Of a stretch of DNA of 64,000 bases, positions 1 to 10,988 are shown in pieces. The notes below the pieces were generated by a model. The model did no database searches and was not told where the DNA came from. It saw nothing but the letters and a program-made list of their open reading frames with translations. The stretch is taken from assembly GCA_946811185.2 (NCBI GenBank), contig OX328106.1, positions 47,008,311 through 47,072,310 of the forward strand. The letters are read 5' to 3'. The DNA is from Hippopus hippopus (Eukaryota; Mollusca; Bivalvia; Cardiida; Cardiidae). Positions within the stretch are counted from its first letter, which is position 1. Every line of letters begins with the position of its first letter. The position numbers and the translations under genes are program-made.

Positions 1-59
1 ACAATTATCTACACTGATAAAAACATGATTATCACTGACTGCCAGAGTCAATCAGTCAT

Positions 60-600
60 TTTCAATGTTATGCCATGGTCACATTTACGGTCTTGGGTAT
101 CACTATGTATAACTACCAGTAATTACCTTACACTATGTATAAGCTACGTCCTAAGTACGTGCAACTACTTGCAACCATGATAAATTAGTGTCAACTGCAT
201 TTGATCTATGGTAAAGCATTGTGGATGCGCCTGCTCAGTACGAGTAAGCTACAGTCATTGTGCTTTTGGAAGTTGACACGCCAAAATTGCTGATCCCTTA
301 TTCTCCCATGCCGCCAAGGAAGCAACGATGTTCATCCAAAACTACAGTCAACTAAAGTACACACTATGGTTCAGTAGGGTCAATTAAGGCTAAGGTCAAC
401 AACATTTAAACTATGGTCACAGTAGGGTCACAACATCATAGTTAACCGTAACCAATTTTTTAACATGGTGAAAAATTATTAGCTTACTATGGGCAAATCA
501 ACTAAGTTCAAACTATGTTCACTACTACATTAAACTATGTCCAACTACGGCCTACTATGGTCATTCCCCACTACCGTCAACTACGCAATGTGTGACCATA
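60..600. repeat. Degenerate short tandem repeat
   Basis: The stretch is an irregular run of variants of ACTATGGTCA and CAACTACGGTC on the plus strand. Spacing is loose and there is no open frame. It lies downstream of the last visible shootin exon, so it is intronic if that gene continues to the left. Confidence 0.5.
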
Positions 601-651
601 GATTTAGCATCATTGTTCAAGGTCAAGTTCCACAAGGTTAAAAGACCACAC

Positions 652-817
652 CTCCAATTGTGTCATCAAGACCATCATCATTTCTACTGTCCACAGCATC
701 CTTTTCTTCTTCGTCATCACTATCAATCTTAAGGTCCTCTGCAGACACGTCTCCTTTGCCTATCAACGTGAGTAAACTCATACTCTGTCGTTTCAGCTTC
801 TCATTTTTGTTGTGCAT
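652..817 (-). CDS. SHTN1-like: Shootin-1-like, coding exon 5
   Basis: The acceptor is ATTGCTATTTCAG (ends at 818). The exon starts at MHNKNEKLKRQSMSLL and runs through an acidic stretch DLKIDSDDEEEKDAVDS. The proposed donor is GGAG|GTGTGG at 652/651, which is weak. Without splicing the frame stops at 638 after 5 more residues, so a short isoform ending GGVVF is the alternative. Confidence 0.7.
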
Positions 818-1186
818 CTGAAATAGCAATAATATGTTCATTTATTCAATTTCTTCAAACCTGTTCTAAAAATGGAAAAATTTTAGACTTTTCCAAACTG
901 TGAATGCAGACAGCTAATCAGAAATCAATACAAACTAGCTGACATTCTCTGATAGGGTATAAAACACTGTGTGACAACTAGAAATTGCTGGTGACAAGTA
1001 ATTTGTTCTTTCCCAGAAATGTTTTCAAAAGGCCTCTTTTGGTCTTGAAGTCATCCACACATTTGGTGTAGGCTAAGATCAAACTCCAAAAAACATGCAG
1101 TCTCATCTTATCATAAAAAGCACTGGATTGTTTGGTTAAAGATTTAAAGTTACATAAACCAAAATCATCTCATTCATCATACTCAC

Positions 1187-1281
1187 TTTTGATGCATATG
1201 TCATTGCAGAGGCTCTACATCCTTTTTCAATCTCATACTTGTTTCTCAGTGTCTGGTACTCACTTATAGCTGGCTGTATCA
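1187..1281 (-). CDS. SHTN1-like: Shootin-1-like, coding exon 4
   Basis: This 95-bp exon lies between acceptor CTCTTTGTTAG and a consensus donor GTGAGTATG. It encodes IQPAISEYQTLRNKYEIEK and then GCRASAMTYASK. The EIEK-CR-SA signature is the strongest shootin-like segment. It ends in phase 0. Confidence 0.85.
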
Positions 1282-1514
1282 CTAACAAAGAGAAAGGAAA
1301 CCTTTAGGTGCACTTAGTTTAAACATATTTATGTTACATCAATAAGAAACACATTCTGGCAACTTATACTAATCTCTCTCAATTCTGCTTCCCGGAAACT
1401 ATACCAGACCTCACGCCGAGTTTGTGAATCAAACTCACGGCCTTATGGTTACGAGGCCGACCCTCTACCTCACAACCAATGACACCACCTTTATGTACAT
1501 TCAATCCTGTCTTA

Positions 1515-1738
1515 AATCTTTATCACGAAACACAAGTTTTAATGACCCTGACAAAGAAGGCTTTTGAAAAAATTGTGGGAAGGGGGAAAATGCTGTTTAT
1601 AAGCATTTTTGCCTTTTCCAGTTATATTTTCTACCTTTCCAAAAACAAACTTCAATTTTAGAGTCATATTTATTTTGTAGTTTGCAAATACTAAGAGTCT
1701 GGACAAGTATAAAATTTTGTCATTTGGTAAAAAGTCAA
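1515..1738 (+). mobile_element. T1 copy
   Basis: A diverged T1 with the core GAAAAAATTGTGGGAAG and the right end AAAATTTTGTCATTTGGTAAA. It lies in shootin intron 3. Confidence 0.7.
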
Positions 1739-1856
1739 AATATGGATAATTCTAGGACTTTGTGGATTATTAACGAGGTACAGAAGGTGGAAGGTTAAAA
1801 GTGAATGATAATTACAAGCACTGGACAATACGAGGATATGTTTAAGTAGTACTCAC

Positions 1857-1917
1857 AGTTTTTCATTTGCTCCAACTCATCATTCTTGCCACTGATTTTT
1901 GTTTTGAGACCTTCATT
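1857..1917 (-). CDS. SHTN1-like: Shootin-1-like, coding exon 3
   Basis: This 61-bp exon lies between acceptor CCTAACTTTAG and donor GTGAGTAC. It encodes NEGLKTKISGKNDELEQMKN plus one base, continuing the coiled coil. The leftover T joins TG of the next exon to make Leu. Confidence 0.82.
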
Positions 1918-2135
1918 CTAAAGTTAGGAAAATACAAATTATTTTTTAAAAGCAATTTTAGACTTTGCATTGATAGTAATAATAAGAACAAGAGGGACAT
2001 AACTGCTCTGTATTACTCCACTGCCTCATAGATGAATGAGCCATACACACAATTAACATAGACAGAAACATTAAACTGTAAGAAACCTTTATTGCAATTA
2101 CCTGTAAATTCCAAAGAGAAAATACAGGCCCAACC

Positions 2136-2347
2136 TTAACTCCTTACCACATGTCAAAAGTTTAGACTCCTCTGTAACGACAATTCAATCGTTTTTTAAA
2201 TGATACTAATGTCCTGGAATAGACAGAAAACAATGTGGGAAAAGGAGAAAATGATGGTTAGCAGTATTTTCTCGTTTTCTCACAATGTTTTGAAAAGGCT
2301 TTTTTTTCAGGGTCGTTAAAACTCAGGATTGTGTGGTAAAGGGTTAA
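2136..2347 (-). mobile_element. T1 copy
   Basis: TTAA-bounded copy with both ends recognisable; the palindrome arms have diverged (GAGAAAATGATGGTTAGC). Confidence 0.8.
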
Positions 2348-3405
2348 AAAACTCATGTCCTTCTAAATACAAAAGTCTATCCAGAAGTTAGTGGACAAAA
2401 TCAATATTTTTTTTAACTGCAAATTAACAAATTCTTGACATCTTAAACATCTATATATTGAGTATCATAGGTTAATAAATCAAATAATTTTGAACGGTCA
2501 GACAGAAGATACAGCACACATAAGGATAGTGCAGAACCATAAAATTTCAAACAATGCTATTGGTTTTCATCTTAATTTATTCCATCAATTTTCTGTAAAT
2601 TATGCATGAAAATACTTAATACATGTACTAGTATTTCAATTTTTAGAAGATTCAAATAATTTGTGTTACTTTCTTTACATTTGTTCACATTTTGTCATTT
2701 ACATGTATCAATGTTTCAAAACTTAGTCCTCAAAGTAGCAGGCCCATGCAACCAATCCTTTGCTCCAAAAGGTGTGAATACAATCAATCAAGGTGATAAA
2801 CATTGTACTTGGATAAAAAATCAAGTTTAATGAAGAAAAATGATGAAAGGGACCAACACAAGAGCTCAAGTTATCAGATTATCAGGACTCAAAATAACTC
2901 TTTTTGGTATGATATAGTGGATTTTTTGTTGGGATTTTAGAAATTCCTAAGAAAAATCCGAGGTCCTTGGATGTTTGAGACTAAGAATATAATATCTGAA
3001 TTAAAGTAAGACAACCACAAAAACATAATCATGGAATTGGAATATTTCTAGATATGTTTTTAAGTCTGACTGAAGCATAAATTCCAACTTACATCTAATA
3101 GAAAATAATCCTTACTGATAATTTTAACAACCCTTCATGCATACATCTTTCCACCACATCTGCATCAAACATCTTTTAATACATCAGCAAGCGAAAACAT
3201 TGCTCTCATATAATACCTCTCTAAATATTGTTTTAAAATCCTCAGTATATATTCATATACATCCAAAAATCTGCATCAGGTGATTTTTATAAAACTAAAC
3301 AACAACAAGAGACATTTCTCACATGGCTCCCCTGGGATACTGATATATCTTTTTTCACACAGCATGGACATTTTTTAATCAAAATTTCCACCATGGCAAC
3401 ACTCT
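2348..3405. other. Intronic sequence, nothing recognised
   Basis: AT-rich intron 2 sequence. No repeat family, open frame or exon with credible splice sites was seen. Confidence 0.5.
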
Positions 3406-3591
3406 TTAACAAATTACCACACTATCCCAAGTTTTAACAATATTGAGGAAAACAGCTTCAAAAACAATGTGGGAAAATGAGAAAATGTTGGTACCATGCA
3501 CATTCCATCACTTGTACTATTTTGATTTGATGTCTGCAAATGCTTTGAATTTGGAGCAGTTGAAAATTTTTGTCATTTGGTAAAGGGTTAA
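3406..3591 (+). mobile_element. T1 copy, palindrome right arm deleted
   Basis: Bounded by TTAA at both sides. The left arm is kept (AACAATGTGGGAAAATGAG) but the right arm is lost. Confidence 0.75.
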
Positions 3592-3743
3592 AATGACCAG
3601 TATGCTACAGAATGGATTATATGTAGAAATCCCTGCAAGAAGGCAACTTTCAAGAAACACTGTGAAAAATGCAGAAATTCCTCATGATGTTTTGATTTGA
3701 ATTATTGATTTCCAGCTAAGCACCATAATAACCCCTGGTTTAG

Positions 3744-3850
3744 TAGTGATTGATTGAATGGTGTTTTAGACCCCTTTCAACATTATTTCAGTCATATCAC
3801 AGCAACAGCTCACATATTCATGTACTTCCTGGAATGGCTTAGGAGTGACC
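3744..3850 (-). mobile_element. S1 SINE, 3' fragment
   Basis: Reverse complement carries the S1 tail: a repeat ATCAATCA, then GTGTTAAA-like sequence, then the conserved AATAATGTTGAAA and ATATGAC blocks. Confidence 0.6.
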
Positions 3851-4000
3851 TCATTGACAAAATATTTGACACATGACTCAGAACTGGTGGCCTGTTGGAT
3901 GATGAAAAACAAAAAAATGTGGGAAAGGATGCAAATGCTTGTCAAAACTAGAAGATTATCATAGGACAACCATTAGGGCCAGACAGAGCGATACATGTCC

Positions 4001-4274
4001 TGTGATTTTACAACCCTGAGGTAGAAATGCTTTTAAAAATATTGTGGGGGAAGAAAAAGAGATTTAACTCTTTACTAAAAGAAAAACTTTAGATGTATCA
4101 AAATTGAAAGCATTTGCTGACAATAAATTGAATGCTGCATCAATGATTGGATTTGGCTTTGAAAGAGTAGAAAGCATCTGGTTACAAGGATTTTCTTCTA
4201 TTACCACAATATTTTTAAATTTCAATATTTTCTTTTGGGTTGTTAAAATTTTAGATCATGTGGGAAAAGGTTAA
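4001..4274 (-). mobile_element. T1 copy with abutting T1 fragment
   Basis: 4001-4063 is the left inner part of a plus-oriented T1. 4064-4274 is a complete but diverged minus copy whose right TTAA is the TTAA of the adjoining T2 (GG-TTAA-TGCATCTGC). Confidence 0.65.
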
Positions 4275-4368
4275 TGCATCTGCAAAAAGTATTGCCCAAG
4301 GTCGGCATGAGCAGTCAGCGTAGCCTGGCCTGGGTCAAACCTTTTGCTATTGATCAAGTTTCTGCATG

Positions 4369-4597
4369 TTAACCCTTTACCACACAATCCCGACTTTTAA
4401 CGACCCTAAGAAAGAGGCCTTTTGAAAACATTATGGGAAAAGGAGAAAATGCTGGTAATCAGCATTTTCTCCTTTTCCCACAATGTTTTCTACCCTTCCC
4501 AAAGCAAATTTCCATTTTTGAGTCCAAGTAATTTTGACGTCTGCAAATGCTTTCAATTTCGACTAGCCCAAAATTTTGTCATCTGGTAAAGAGTTAA
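4369..4597 (+). mobile_element. T1 copy inside T2
   Basis: Complete TTAA-bounded copy with an intact palindrome. It splits the T2 motif GCATG-TTAA-AGGACCAG. Confidence 0.9.
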
Positions 4598-4701
4598 AGG
4601 ACCAGCTTACCTTATGATTTAATCGATTCTAAGACAAAATGGATTTTATGGATCCATAATTATAATGATGACTTGTTGGTACAATGCATCATAGAGATGC
4701 A

Positions 4702-4891
4702 TAAACCCTTTACCACACAAAGCAGAGTTTTAGCAACCCTGAGGAAGACAGATTTTGAAAACATTGTGGGAAAAGGGGAAAATGCTGATCTTTCAGAAAC
4801 AATTTCATCATTTGAGGCACGTTTGGTTTGTTGTCTGCAATTGCTTTCAGTTTAGATGTGTAGAAAATTTTGTCATTTGGTAAAGAGTTAA
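4702..4891 (+). mobile_element. T1 copy inside T2, internally deleted
   Basis: The left half and right end are present while the right palindrome arm is missing. It splits the T2 tail GATGCA-TTAA-GCCCCC. Confidence 0.85.
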
Positions 4892-4905
4892 GCCCCTTTG
4901 GCCAG

Positions 4906-5474
4906 ACCACAGCTAATTAAGGTTTTCAACATGGACAAGGATTATGTCTTCCAGCCAAGAGTTAACAAATCATCATTACTCTGTTCACACGTTTTTAAAA
5001 ACACTGTTGGGAAAGGAGCACTTATGCATGTAATAGGAAAGAAACATTTAGAAGACAATGCATTTTTATCCTTTGATCTTGTACTACCTTGACCATCCAC
5101 CTATCTGAAACAAATCTTTCTCAAAACTTCAATTCTTTATGGTTCAAAATTGTGCCAAGTTATTATGACACCCATCTCTAAATTTAGAAAAAAATTGCTA
5201 GGACAGATCTGAGTTGGGATACATCTAACTGATTTTGTCCTGCTGGTCACCACAATCCAGGGTCAAACTTCACATCTTTGTACTCTATAAATACCTTACA
5301 TATTTCTGGTATGAAGCTTGTGAACCACACCGATATGACCATAATAGGTTCACCAGACAATTGCCAATTTTGTCATATTTTTCCAGGGATCTTTCAACAA
5401 GGATATACACCACTACAGCAATATTCAAACAGAAATTGGTCGATGTCAACCATTTAAGAAAACAACATATACTA
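4906..5474. other. Unassigned intronic sequence
   Basis: A weak T1-like fragment lies at ~4915-5020 (AACACTGTTGGGAAAGGAG). The rest, including overlapping frames at 5235-5554, resembles no protein I recognise. Confidence 0.4.
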
Positions 5475-5722
5475 TGGTCTATGAAAAGGGGTTCTAATAT
5501 ATCTACAAAGTATCTAGCCATGTTTGCCTGCATAGTCCATGCAGATTGACCCACATCAAAACTTTTTACTACTGGTCAATTTTTTGCATGTCAAAGGATC
5601 AGTCTACCTAACAATCTGGTCAGTTGTTAGACTTTTATAGATCCATAGTTATATGATGTCTTGCTTGGTCAACTGGATCACAGAGATACACAAAACCATC
5701 TTTCATCAGAGCATGGCTCATA
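5475..5722. mobile_element. T2 MITE copy
   Basis: Runs from a decayed end (CTATGAAAAGGGGTTCTAAT) through TGCATGTCAAAGGATCAG to a good end CAGAGCATGGCTCAT, ending 17 bp from shootin exon 2. Confidence 0.7.
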
Positions 5723-5739
5723 ATTATACATAAATATAC

Positions 5740-5792
5740 CTGCTTCTTTATTTCTGCCAATTTCTTTGTGAGGTCATCATGTTCTTTCAACA
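5740..5792 (-). CDS. SHTN1-like: Shootin-1-like, coding exon 2
   Basis: This 53-bp exon lies between acceptor TATTTTTCAG and donor GTATAT. With the leading G from exon 1 it encodes VLKEHDDLTKKLAEIKKQ, a heptad-like charged coil, and ends in phase 0. A T2 repeat ends only 17 bp downstream in the intron. Confidence 0.82.
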
Positions 5793-5862
5793 CTGAAAAA
5801 TATTATACATGTAGTGATATCAGATTCTAATTACACAAACATCTTAACATGAATTTACAATG

Positions 5863-6311
5863 TTAACTCTTTACCACACAACAAAACTTTGGACTTGTCA
5901 AATTGAAAGCACTGGCAAGTGATAAATTAAATATCACTTAAAGTTTAGAAATTTTCATTTAACCCTTTACCACACAGTCCTGAGTTTTAACGACCCTGAG
6001 GAAGAAGCCTTTTAAAAACATTGTGGGAAAAGGAGAAAATGCTGGTAACCAGCATTTTCTCCTTTTCCCGCAATGTTTTCTACACTATCAAAGACAAATT
6101 CCATCATTTCAGCCACATTTAAATTGTCGTCTGCAAATGCTTTCAATTTGGACCTGCCTACATCTTTATCGTGTGGTAGAGTTAAAAGGTAGAAAACATT
6201 GAGGGGATAGGAGAAAATGCTGTTTATCAGCACTTTCTCCTATTCCCTTAATATTTTCAAAAGTTGTCTTTGTAAGGGTCGTTTCAAGTCCAGATCATGT
6301 GATACAGGGTC
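5863..6311 (-). mobile_element. T1 copy split by a nested T1
   Basis: The outer copy's left half is 5863-5962 and its right half, from GGTAGAAAACATTG, is 6182-6311. The inner T1 separates them exactly at a TTAA. Confidence 0.85.
5959..6185 (+). mobile_element. T1 copy nested in T1
   Basis: Complete element with TTAA on both sides (5959-5962 and 6182-6185). It is inserted into a second T1 in opposite orientation. Confidence 0.92.
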
Positions 6312-6362
6312 CCAAGATGGTAAAATATGGTTAATAAAAATGAATTCAGGGTTGAAAAATAT

Positions 6363-6610
6363 ATGAGCCATGCTCTGTGAAAAGGGGGCTAAATGCATCT
6401 GCAAAAAGTATCAACCAGCGCAGGCTGACCTGAACCAAAATGTTTTGCTGTTGGTCAATTTTCTGCAGCTCAAAGGACCAGTGTACCTGATAATTCAGTC
6501 GGCCGTTATACAAAATGGATTCCAGGAATCCATATTACAGAAATGATTTGCTTTGTATAATGCATAACAGAGATGCATTAAGCCTGCTTTTGTCAGAGCA
6601 TGGCTCATAT
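6363..6610. mobile_element. T2 MITE, complete
   Basis: Ends ATGAGCCATGCTCTGTGAAA and CAGAGCATGGCTCAT are inverted repeats. Contains CAGGCTGACC and GGATTCCAGGAATCC. Confidence 0.85.
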
Positions 6611-6624
6611 AGATATACAATAGG

Positions 6625-8115
6625 GCCAAGATGGCCCTGGATCGCTCACCTGAAATTTTGAGAGGAACATAATCAATTTTTTTTTGAGGTATTGAAACTT
6701 TGGAAACAAAATAATTATTTTGCCAAGCAATTTTGAAAAGGTCACCTGTAAATGTCATTTCAAAATCTGTCACCACCCCTACAATCATCACCACAGCAAT
6801 GAATTTGATGAATCAGAATTCTGCAAATAAATTTTTGGATAGATCACCCAAGGACAATTTCTTGAAGAAGAGCACATGCTCAATAGTGACTAAAAACATG
6901 AGTTGAACAAGAGCACCACATGCAGGTGCCAACAATTGGCTGTTGTTTTTTGATGGATAAAAATTTCCCTAACAAATTTTGAAAAGGGTCACCCTAGGAA
7001 CATTTCTGTGAAATTATTTCAAAATCTTACCAGCCGTTCCAGAGAAGAAGAATTAAGAAATTCCTCTTCATGTCCCTGTAGTGCAAATAGCCCCCACCAT
7101 CAGAGCCATGTTTCCTGACATCACAATTTTGTGAACAATTTTTTAAAAAAGTCACCCAAGGAACATTGCTGTGAAATTATTTCAAAACCTGACCAGCGGT
7201 TTCAGAGAAGAAGAATTTTTAAGAATTTCTTCATTTCTGTATAGTGCAAGTAGCCCCCATTCACCAGAGCCATGTTTCTTGATGGATCAAAATTTCGCGA
7301 ACACTTTTTGAAAAGGGTCACCCAAGGAACATCTCTGTGAAATTATTTCAAAATCTGACCAGTGGTTTCAGAGAAGAAGAATTTTTAAGAATTTCTTCAT
7401 TTCTGTATAGTGCAAGTAGCCCCCATTCACCAGAGCCATGTTTCTTGACGGATCAAAATTACGCAAACAGTTTTTGAAAAGGGTCACCCAAGGAACATCT
7501 CTGTGAAATTATTTCAAAATCTGACCAGCGGTTTCAGAGAAGAAGAATTTTTAAGAATTTCTTCATTTCTGTATACTGCAAGTAGCCCCCATTCACCAGA
7601 GCCATGTTTCTTGACGGATCAAAATTTCGCAAAAAATTTTTGAAAAGGGTCACCCAAGGAACATCTCTATGAAATTATTTCAAAATCTGACCTGCCATTT
7701 CAGAGAAGAAGAATTTCTAAGAATTTCTTCATTTTTGTATAGTGCAAGTAGCCCTCATTCACCAGAGCCATGTTTCTTGATGGATCAAAATTTCGCGAAC
7801 AGTTTTTGAAAAGGGTCATCCAAGGAACATCTCTGTGAAATTATTTCAAAATCTGACCAGCGGTTTCAGAGGAGAAGATTTTTAAAGAATTTCTTAGAAA
7901 ATTCCATTTGGTAGCCATGGCAACCAGAGTTTTTGATGGAATCAAATTCTGTGAACAGTTTTTAAAGAGGACCTCCCAAGGAACATTCCAGCCAAGTTTG
8001 GTCCAAATTGGCCCAGCAGTTTAGGAGGAGTTGATGTTTAAAGAATTGTTGACGCCGGACGACGGACACCTGGTGATCCTAAAAGCTCCCCTTGAGCATG
8101 TTGTGCTCAGGTGAG
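6625..8115 (-). mobile_element. C1 element with 166-bp tandem monomers
   Basis: The left end carries GGGCCAAGATGGCCCT and GCTCACCTGA; the right end is CTCAGGTGAGCTAAAA. The body is a tandem array: the marker CAGAGCCATG recurs at 7101, 7265, 7431, 7597 and 7763, i.e. spacings of 164, 166, 166 and 166 bp. Each unit has AAGGGTCACCCAAGGAACAT and a TTTCAGAGAAGAAGA block. The element has no open reading frame and lies within shootin intron 1. Confidence 0.8.
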
Positions 8116-8336
8116 CTAAAAAACATTAAGGCAATTGGGAAACTGCTTCTCGCTGATGCAGCGAAAATCTTTTTTCAACATGATCTAAAGAGGTCTAAAG
8201 TAAGTTTTTGGTTAGTAGAAGAAGTCGTATAAGTTGTCGAAAGCATCCTAAGATTGAATGATAAATCTTTTTTGACCCTTTACCCCGAGCCCCAGATAAC
8301 AGGGAGTAATGGTTTTCTAAATCCTTAAGTTCGCTT

Positions 8337-8404
8337 CCAAAACCTATGTTGTGGGTACTCATTAGAGTCGTCTCCATGAGACGATTCTATTGAGTACCCA
8401 TAAC
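8337..8404. repeat. Palindromic repeat P1
   Basis: Near-perfect inverted repeat around GAGTCGTCTCC / GAGACGATTC with arms CCTATGTTGTGGGTACTCAT. A second copy with shared flanks is at 31522-31592. Confidence 0.75.
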
Positions 8405-8497
8405 ATAGGGTTTAGTGGAAAATAATTAATATTTTTGATTTTGAAATCAAAATCAACCCCTCTATCTGGAGCTCTGTTTACCAGACAATCTATTGTT

Positions 8498-8881
8498 TTA
8501 ATCCTTCACTACACAATCCCGACCTTTAACATCACTGAGAAAAAGGACTTTCGAAAACATTGTGGGAAAAGGAGAAAATGCTGGTTACCTTTGAAATAAA
8601 AAATTCAGGTTTTGAGTAACTTAAAATTTGTCGTCTGCAAATGCTTTTGATTGTGCAAGTCTAAAATTTTGATGTTAGCTAAAAAGTTACAGACTCTAAA
8701 AAAGAAGGCCTTTGAAAACACTGTTGGAATAGAAGAAAATGCTTGTATCCAGCATAATTGTTTTTCTACATCACCTATATTTCAAAGACAGAAATCATCT
8801 TTTGAGCTACAAGGAATTTGTCTTCTGTAATTGCCTTGAATTTGGACCAGTCCGAAATTTTGTTGTTTGGTAAAGAGCTAA
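8498..8881 (+). mobile_element. Two T1 copies, head to tail
   Basis: The first copy is 8498-8689 with its palindrome right arm lost. The second is 8690-8881, a diverged copy lacking its outer left end. Both are plus oriented. Confidence 0.7.
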
Positions 8882-8948
8882 ACTACAATAAAAGACAAAT
8901 TGCATTCATACTTTTCTGCAGTTCTCTGTATGATATTACCAATACATA

Positions 8949-9221
8949 CGAGCCATGCTCTTGCAAAGGGGGGCTAAATGCATCTCCATGCTGCATTGCA
9001 TTATGATACCAAGCAAGTCATCACTGTATTATGGATCCATAAAATCAAGTGTGTCTAACAACCAAATGAATCATGAGGTACACTGGTCCTTTGAAATGCA
9101 GAAAATTGACCAACAGCAAAAAGTTTTGGCCTAGGTCAGCCTGCACAGACTGCCCAGGCTGCCATGGGGTCAATACTTTTTGCAGATGGATTAAGCCCCC
9201 TTTTTACGGAGCATGACTCAT
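8949..9221. mobile_element. T2 MITE, complete
   Basis: Ends CGAGCCATGCTCTTGC and GGAGCATGACTCAT, with the internal GC block AGGTCAGCCTGCACAGACTG. Confidence 0.8.
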
Positions 9222-9407
9222 ACTGGTACATATGCATAGAAAAAAAAAAATAGGTTGATAGACAGAAAGAAGAACTGAAAGCAGATACATAGAAGAATAA
9301 CCAGACATTGTTTTATCTTTTAATTTCCTGTGTGTATATTCACACACATCTACAATGCAGAATCATCATAAATTTTTCGGATAGTTTGCTACATAATAGG
9401 ACTGGGT

Positions 9408-9850
9408 TTAACTCTTTACCAAACGACAAGATTTTACACTTGTCCTAATTCAATGCTGTTTCAGACGACAATTTAAATGTGGCTCAAATGAAAGAAATTT
9501 GTCTTCGATAAAGTAGGAAACATTATGGGAAAAGGAGAAGCATTTTCTCCTTTTCCCACAATGTTTTCAAAAGGCTGCTTACTCAGGGTCATTAAAACTT
9601 GGGATTGTGTGGTAAAGGTTAGATCTGACTCTTTACCAAACAACAAGATTTTATACTTGTCCAAATTCAGTGCTATTGCAGACCACACATTAAATGTGGC
9701 TCAACTGATGAAACCTGATTCTAGGGTAGAAAACCTTGTGAGAAAAGGAGAAAATGCTGGCTACTAGCATTTTCTCCTTTTCCTAAAAGGTTTTCAAAAC
9801 CTTTCTATTTAAAGTTTATGAAAACTCAGGATTGTGTAGTAAATGGTTAA
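9408..9850 (-). mobile_element. Two T1 copies in tandem
   Basis: Copy 9408-9622 has the centre of the palindrome deleted, leaving GGAGAAGCATTTTCTCC. Copy 9623-9850 follows directly. The first ends GGTAAAGGTTAG without a full TTAA. Confidence 0.85.
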
Positions 9851-9894
9851 CAGTACTTATTTGATATTTTGCAGTGCTTTATCCATTTTCAAAT

Positions 9895-10110
9895 GATCCT
9901 GTGTATTTATGACCCTGAGTAAAAAGGCTTCTGAAAATATTGCAGGAAAAGGAGACAATGCTGATCATAATCAGCATTTTTTTTCCTTTTTTCACAATGA
10001 TTTGTCCCCTCTCAAAGACAAATCCCATCAATTAAACCACATTTGATACGTTGTTTGAAAATGCTTTCAATACGGGCCAGCCTAAAATTTTGCCTTATTA
10101 AAAGGAGTTC
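9895..10110 (+). mobile_element. T1 copy, left end missing
   Basis: Starts inside at ATGACCCTGAGTAAA, carries a diverged palindrome and ends CTAAAATTTTGCCTTATTA. Confidence 0.65.
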
Positions 10111-10345
10111 AGCATCCATGCTTTTCTGGATTTTCTCTTTACCTGTACTCTGCAGAGTATTCTTTCAAAGCCACTGGCTGCTTTCCCACATAACCATTGT
10201 CGAAACAATGGTCAGCGGTGAGAGAAAAATGAATCCTAAAGCAATGACTATCATCAATCCTCTGAAAGAAACTGGCCGAGCCAGGGATCCAACCAGCGAT
10301 CTCCTATTCTCAAGTCCCTTACACTATTGACTGAGCTACAAGGGA
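10111..10345 (-). mobile_element. S1 SINE, 3' truncated
   Basis: On the minus strand the head reads as a tRNA: A-box-like TAGCTCAGTCAATAGTG and B-box-like GGTTGGATCCC. It is followed by the S1 body (CTGACCATTGTTTCGACAA rc block and GCCACTGGCTGC). Confidence 0.75.
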
Positions 10346-10584
10346 TCGGCAAGATCAGACTGGACAGACATGACATTCCGATCCAAGACATTTACTATCT
10401 GATATTCTCTGGGAAAGGCTTGTTGTAATTATTATTGCTATTTTGGGTCCTTTCAACTACATAAATAAAAACAACAATTCATTTGTTGATGGGGAAAAGG
10501 GTAACATTCATACAGAATACCACACATTTCAGGATCATACTGTATCATAGCATACCTGCAGTAACTTTATGCATACATTTTGCC

Positions 10585-10988
10585 TTAACCCTTCACCAAA
10601 CAAATCCAGTATTTAAACAAACCTAGGAAAGAAAGCTTTTTGAAAACATTGTGGGAAAAGGAGAAAATGCTGGTAACCAGCATTTTCTCCTTTTCCCACA
10701 ATGTTTTCTATCTTATCAAAGACAAATTTTGTCTCTTGAGCCCCCCTTTCTTTTGCTGTCCGCAAATGCTTTCAATCCCTATACTTAAACTAACCTTGGA
10801 AAAAAAGCTTTTGAAAACATTGTGGGAAAAAGACAAAAATGCTGGTGGCCAGCATTTTCTCCTTTTCCCACAACGTTTTCTATCCATTCAGATACAAATC
10901 CCAGTATTTCAACCATATATGATAATGTAGTGTACAAATGCTTTCAATTTGGTAGAGTCTAAATTATTGTTGTTTAGTAATAAGTCAA
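10585..10988 (+). mobile_element. Two T1 copies, head to tail
   Basis: 10585-10773 is cut after GCAAATGCTTTCAAT and the second copy starts at once (10774-10988). This gives a dimer joined within element sequence rather than at TTAA. Confidence 0.75.

Larger units (their letters stand above)
4271..4905. mobile_element. T2 MITE interrupted by T1 insertions
   Basis: T2 blocks run TTAATGCATCTGC...TTTCTGCATG at 4271-4368, AGGACCAGC...GATGCA at 4598-4701 and GCCCCCTTT from 4892. The interruptions at 4369-4597 and 4702-4891 are complete T1 elements, each replacing a T2 TTAA (or TCAA variant) by TTAA-T1-TTAA. Confidence 0.8.

Noticed and set aside
5235..5554. Overlapping 104- and 89-codon frames
   Set aside because: Opposite-strand frames of similar length in intron 2, no motifs, not compatible with shootin splicing.
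6900..7910. CRISPR-like array
   Set aside because: Whole 166-bp units repeat without distinct spacers; this is a tandem satellite within a eukaryotic element.
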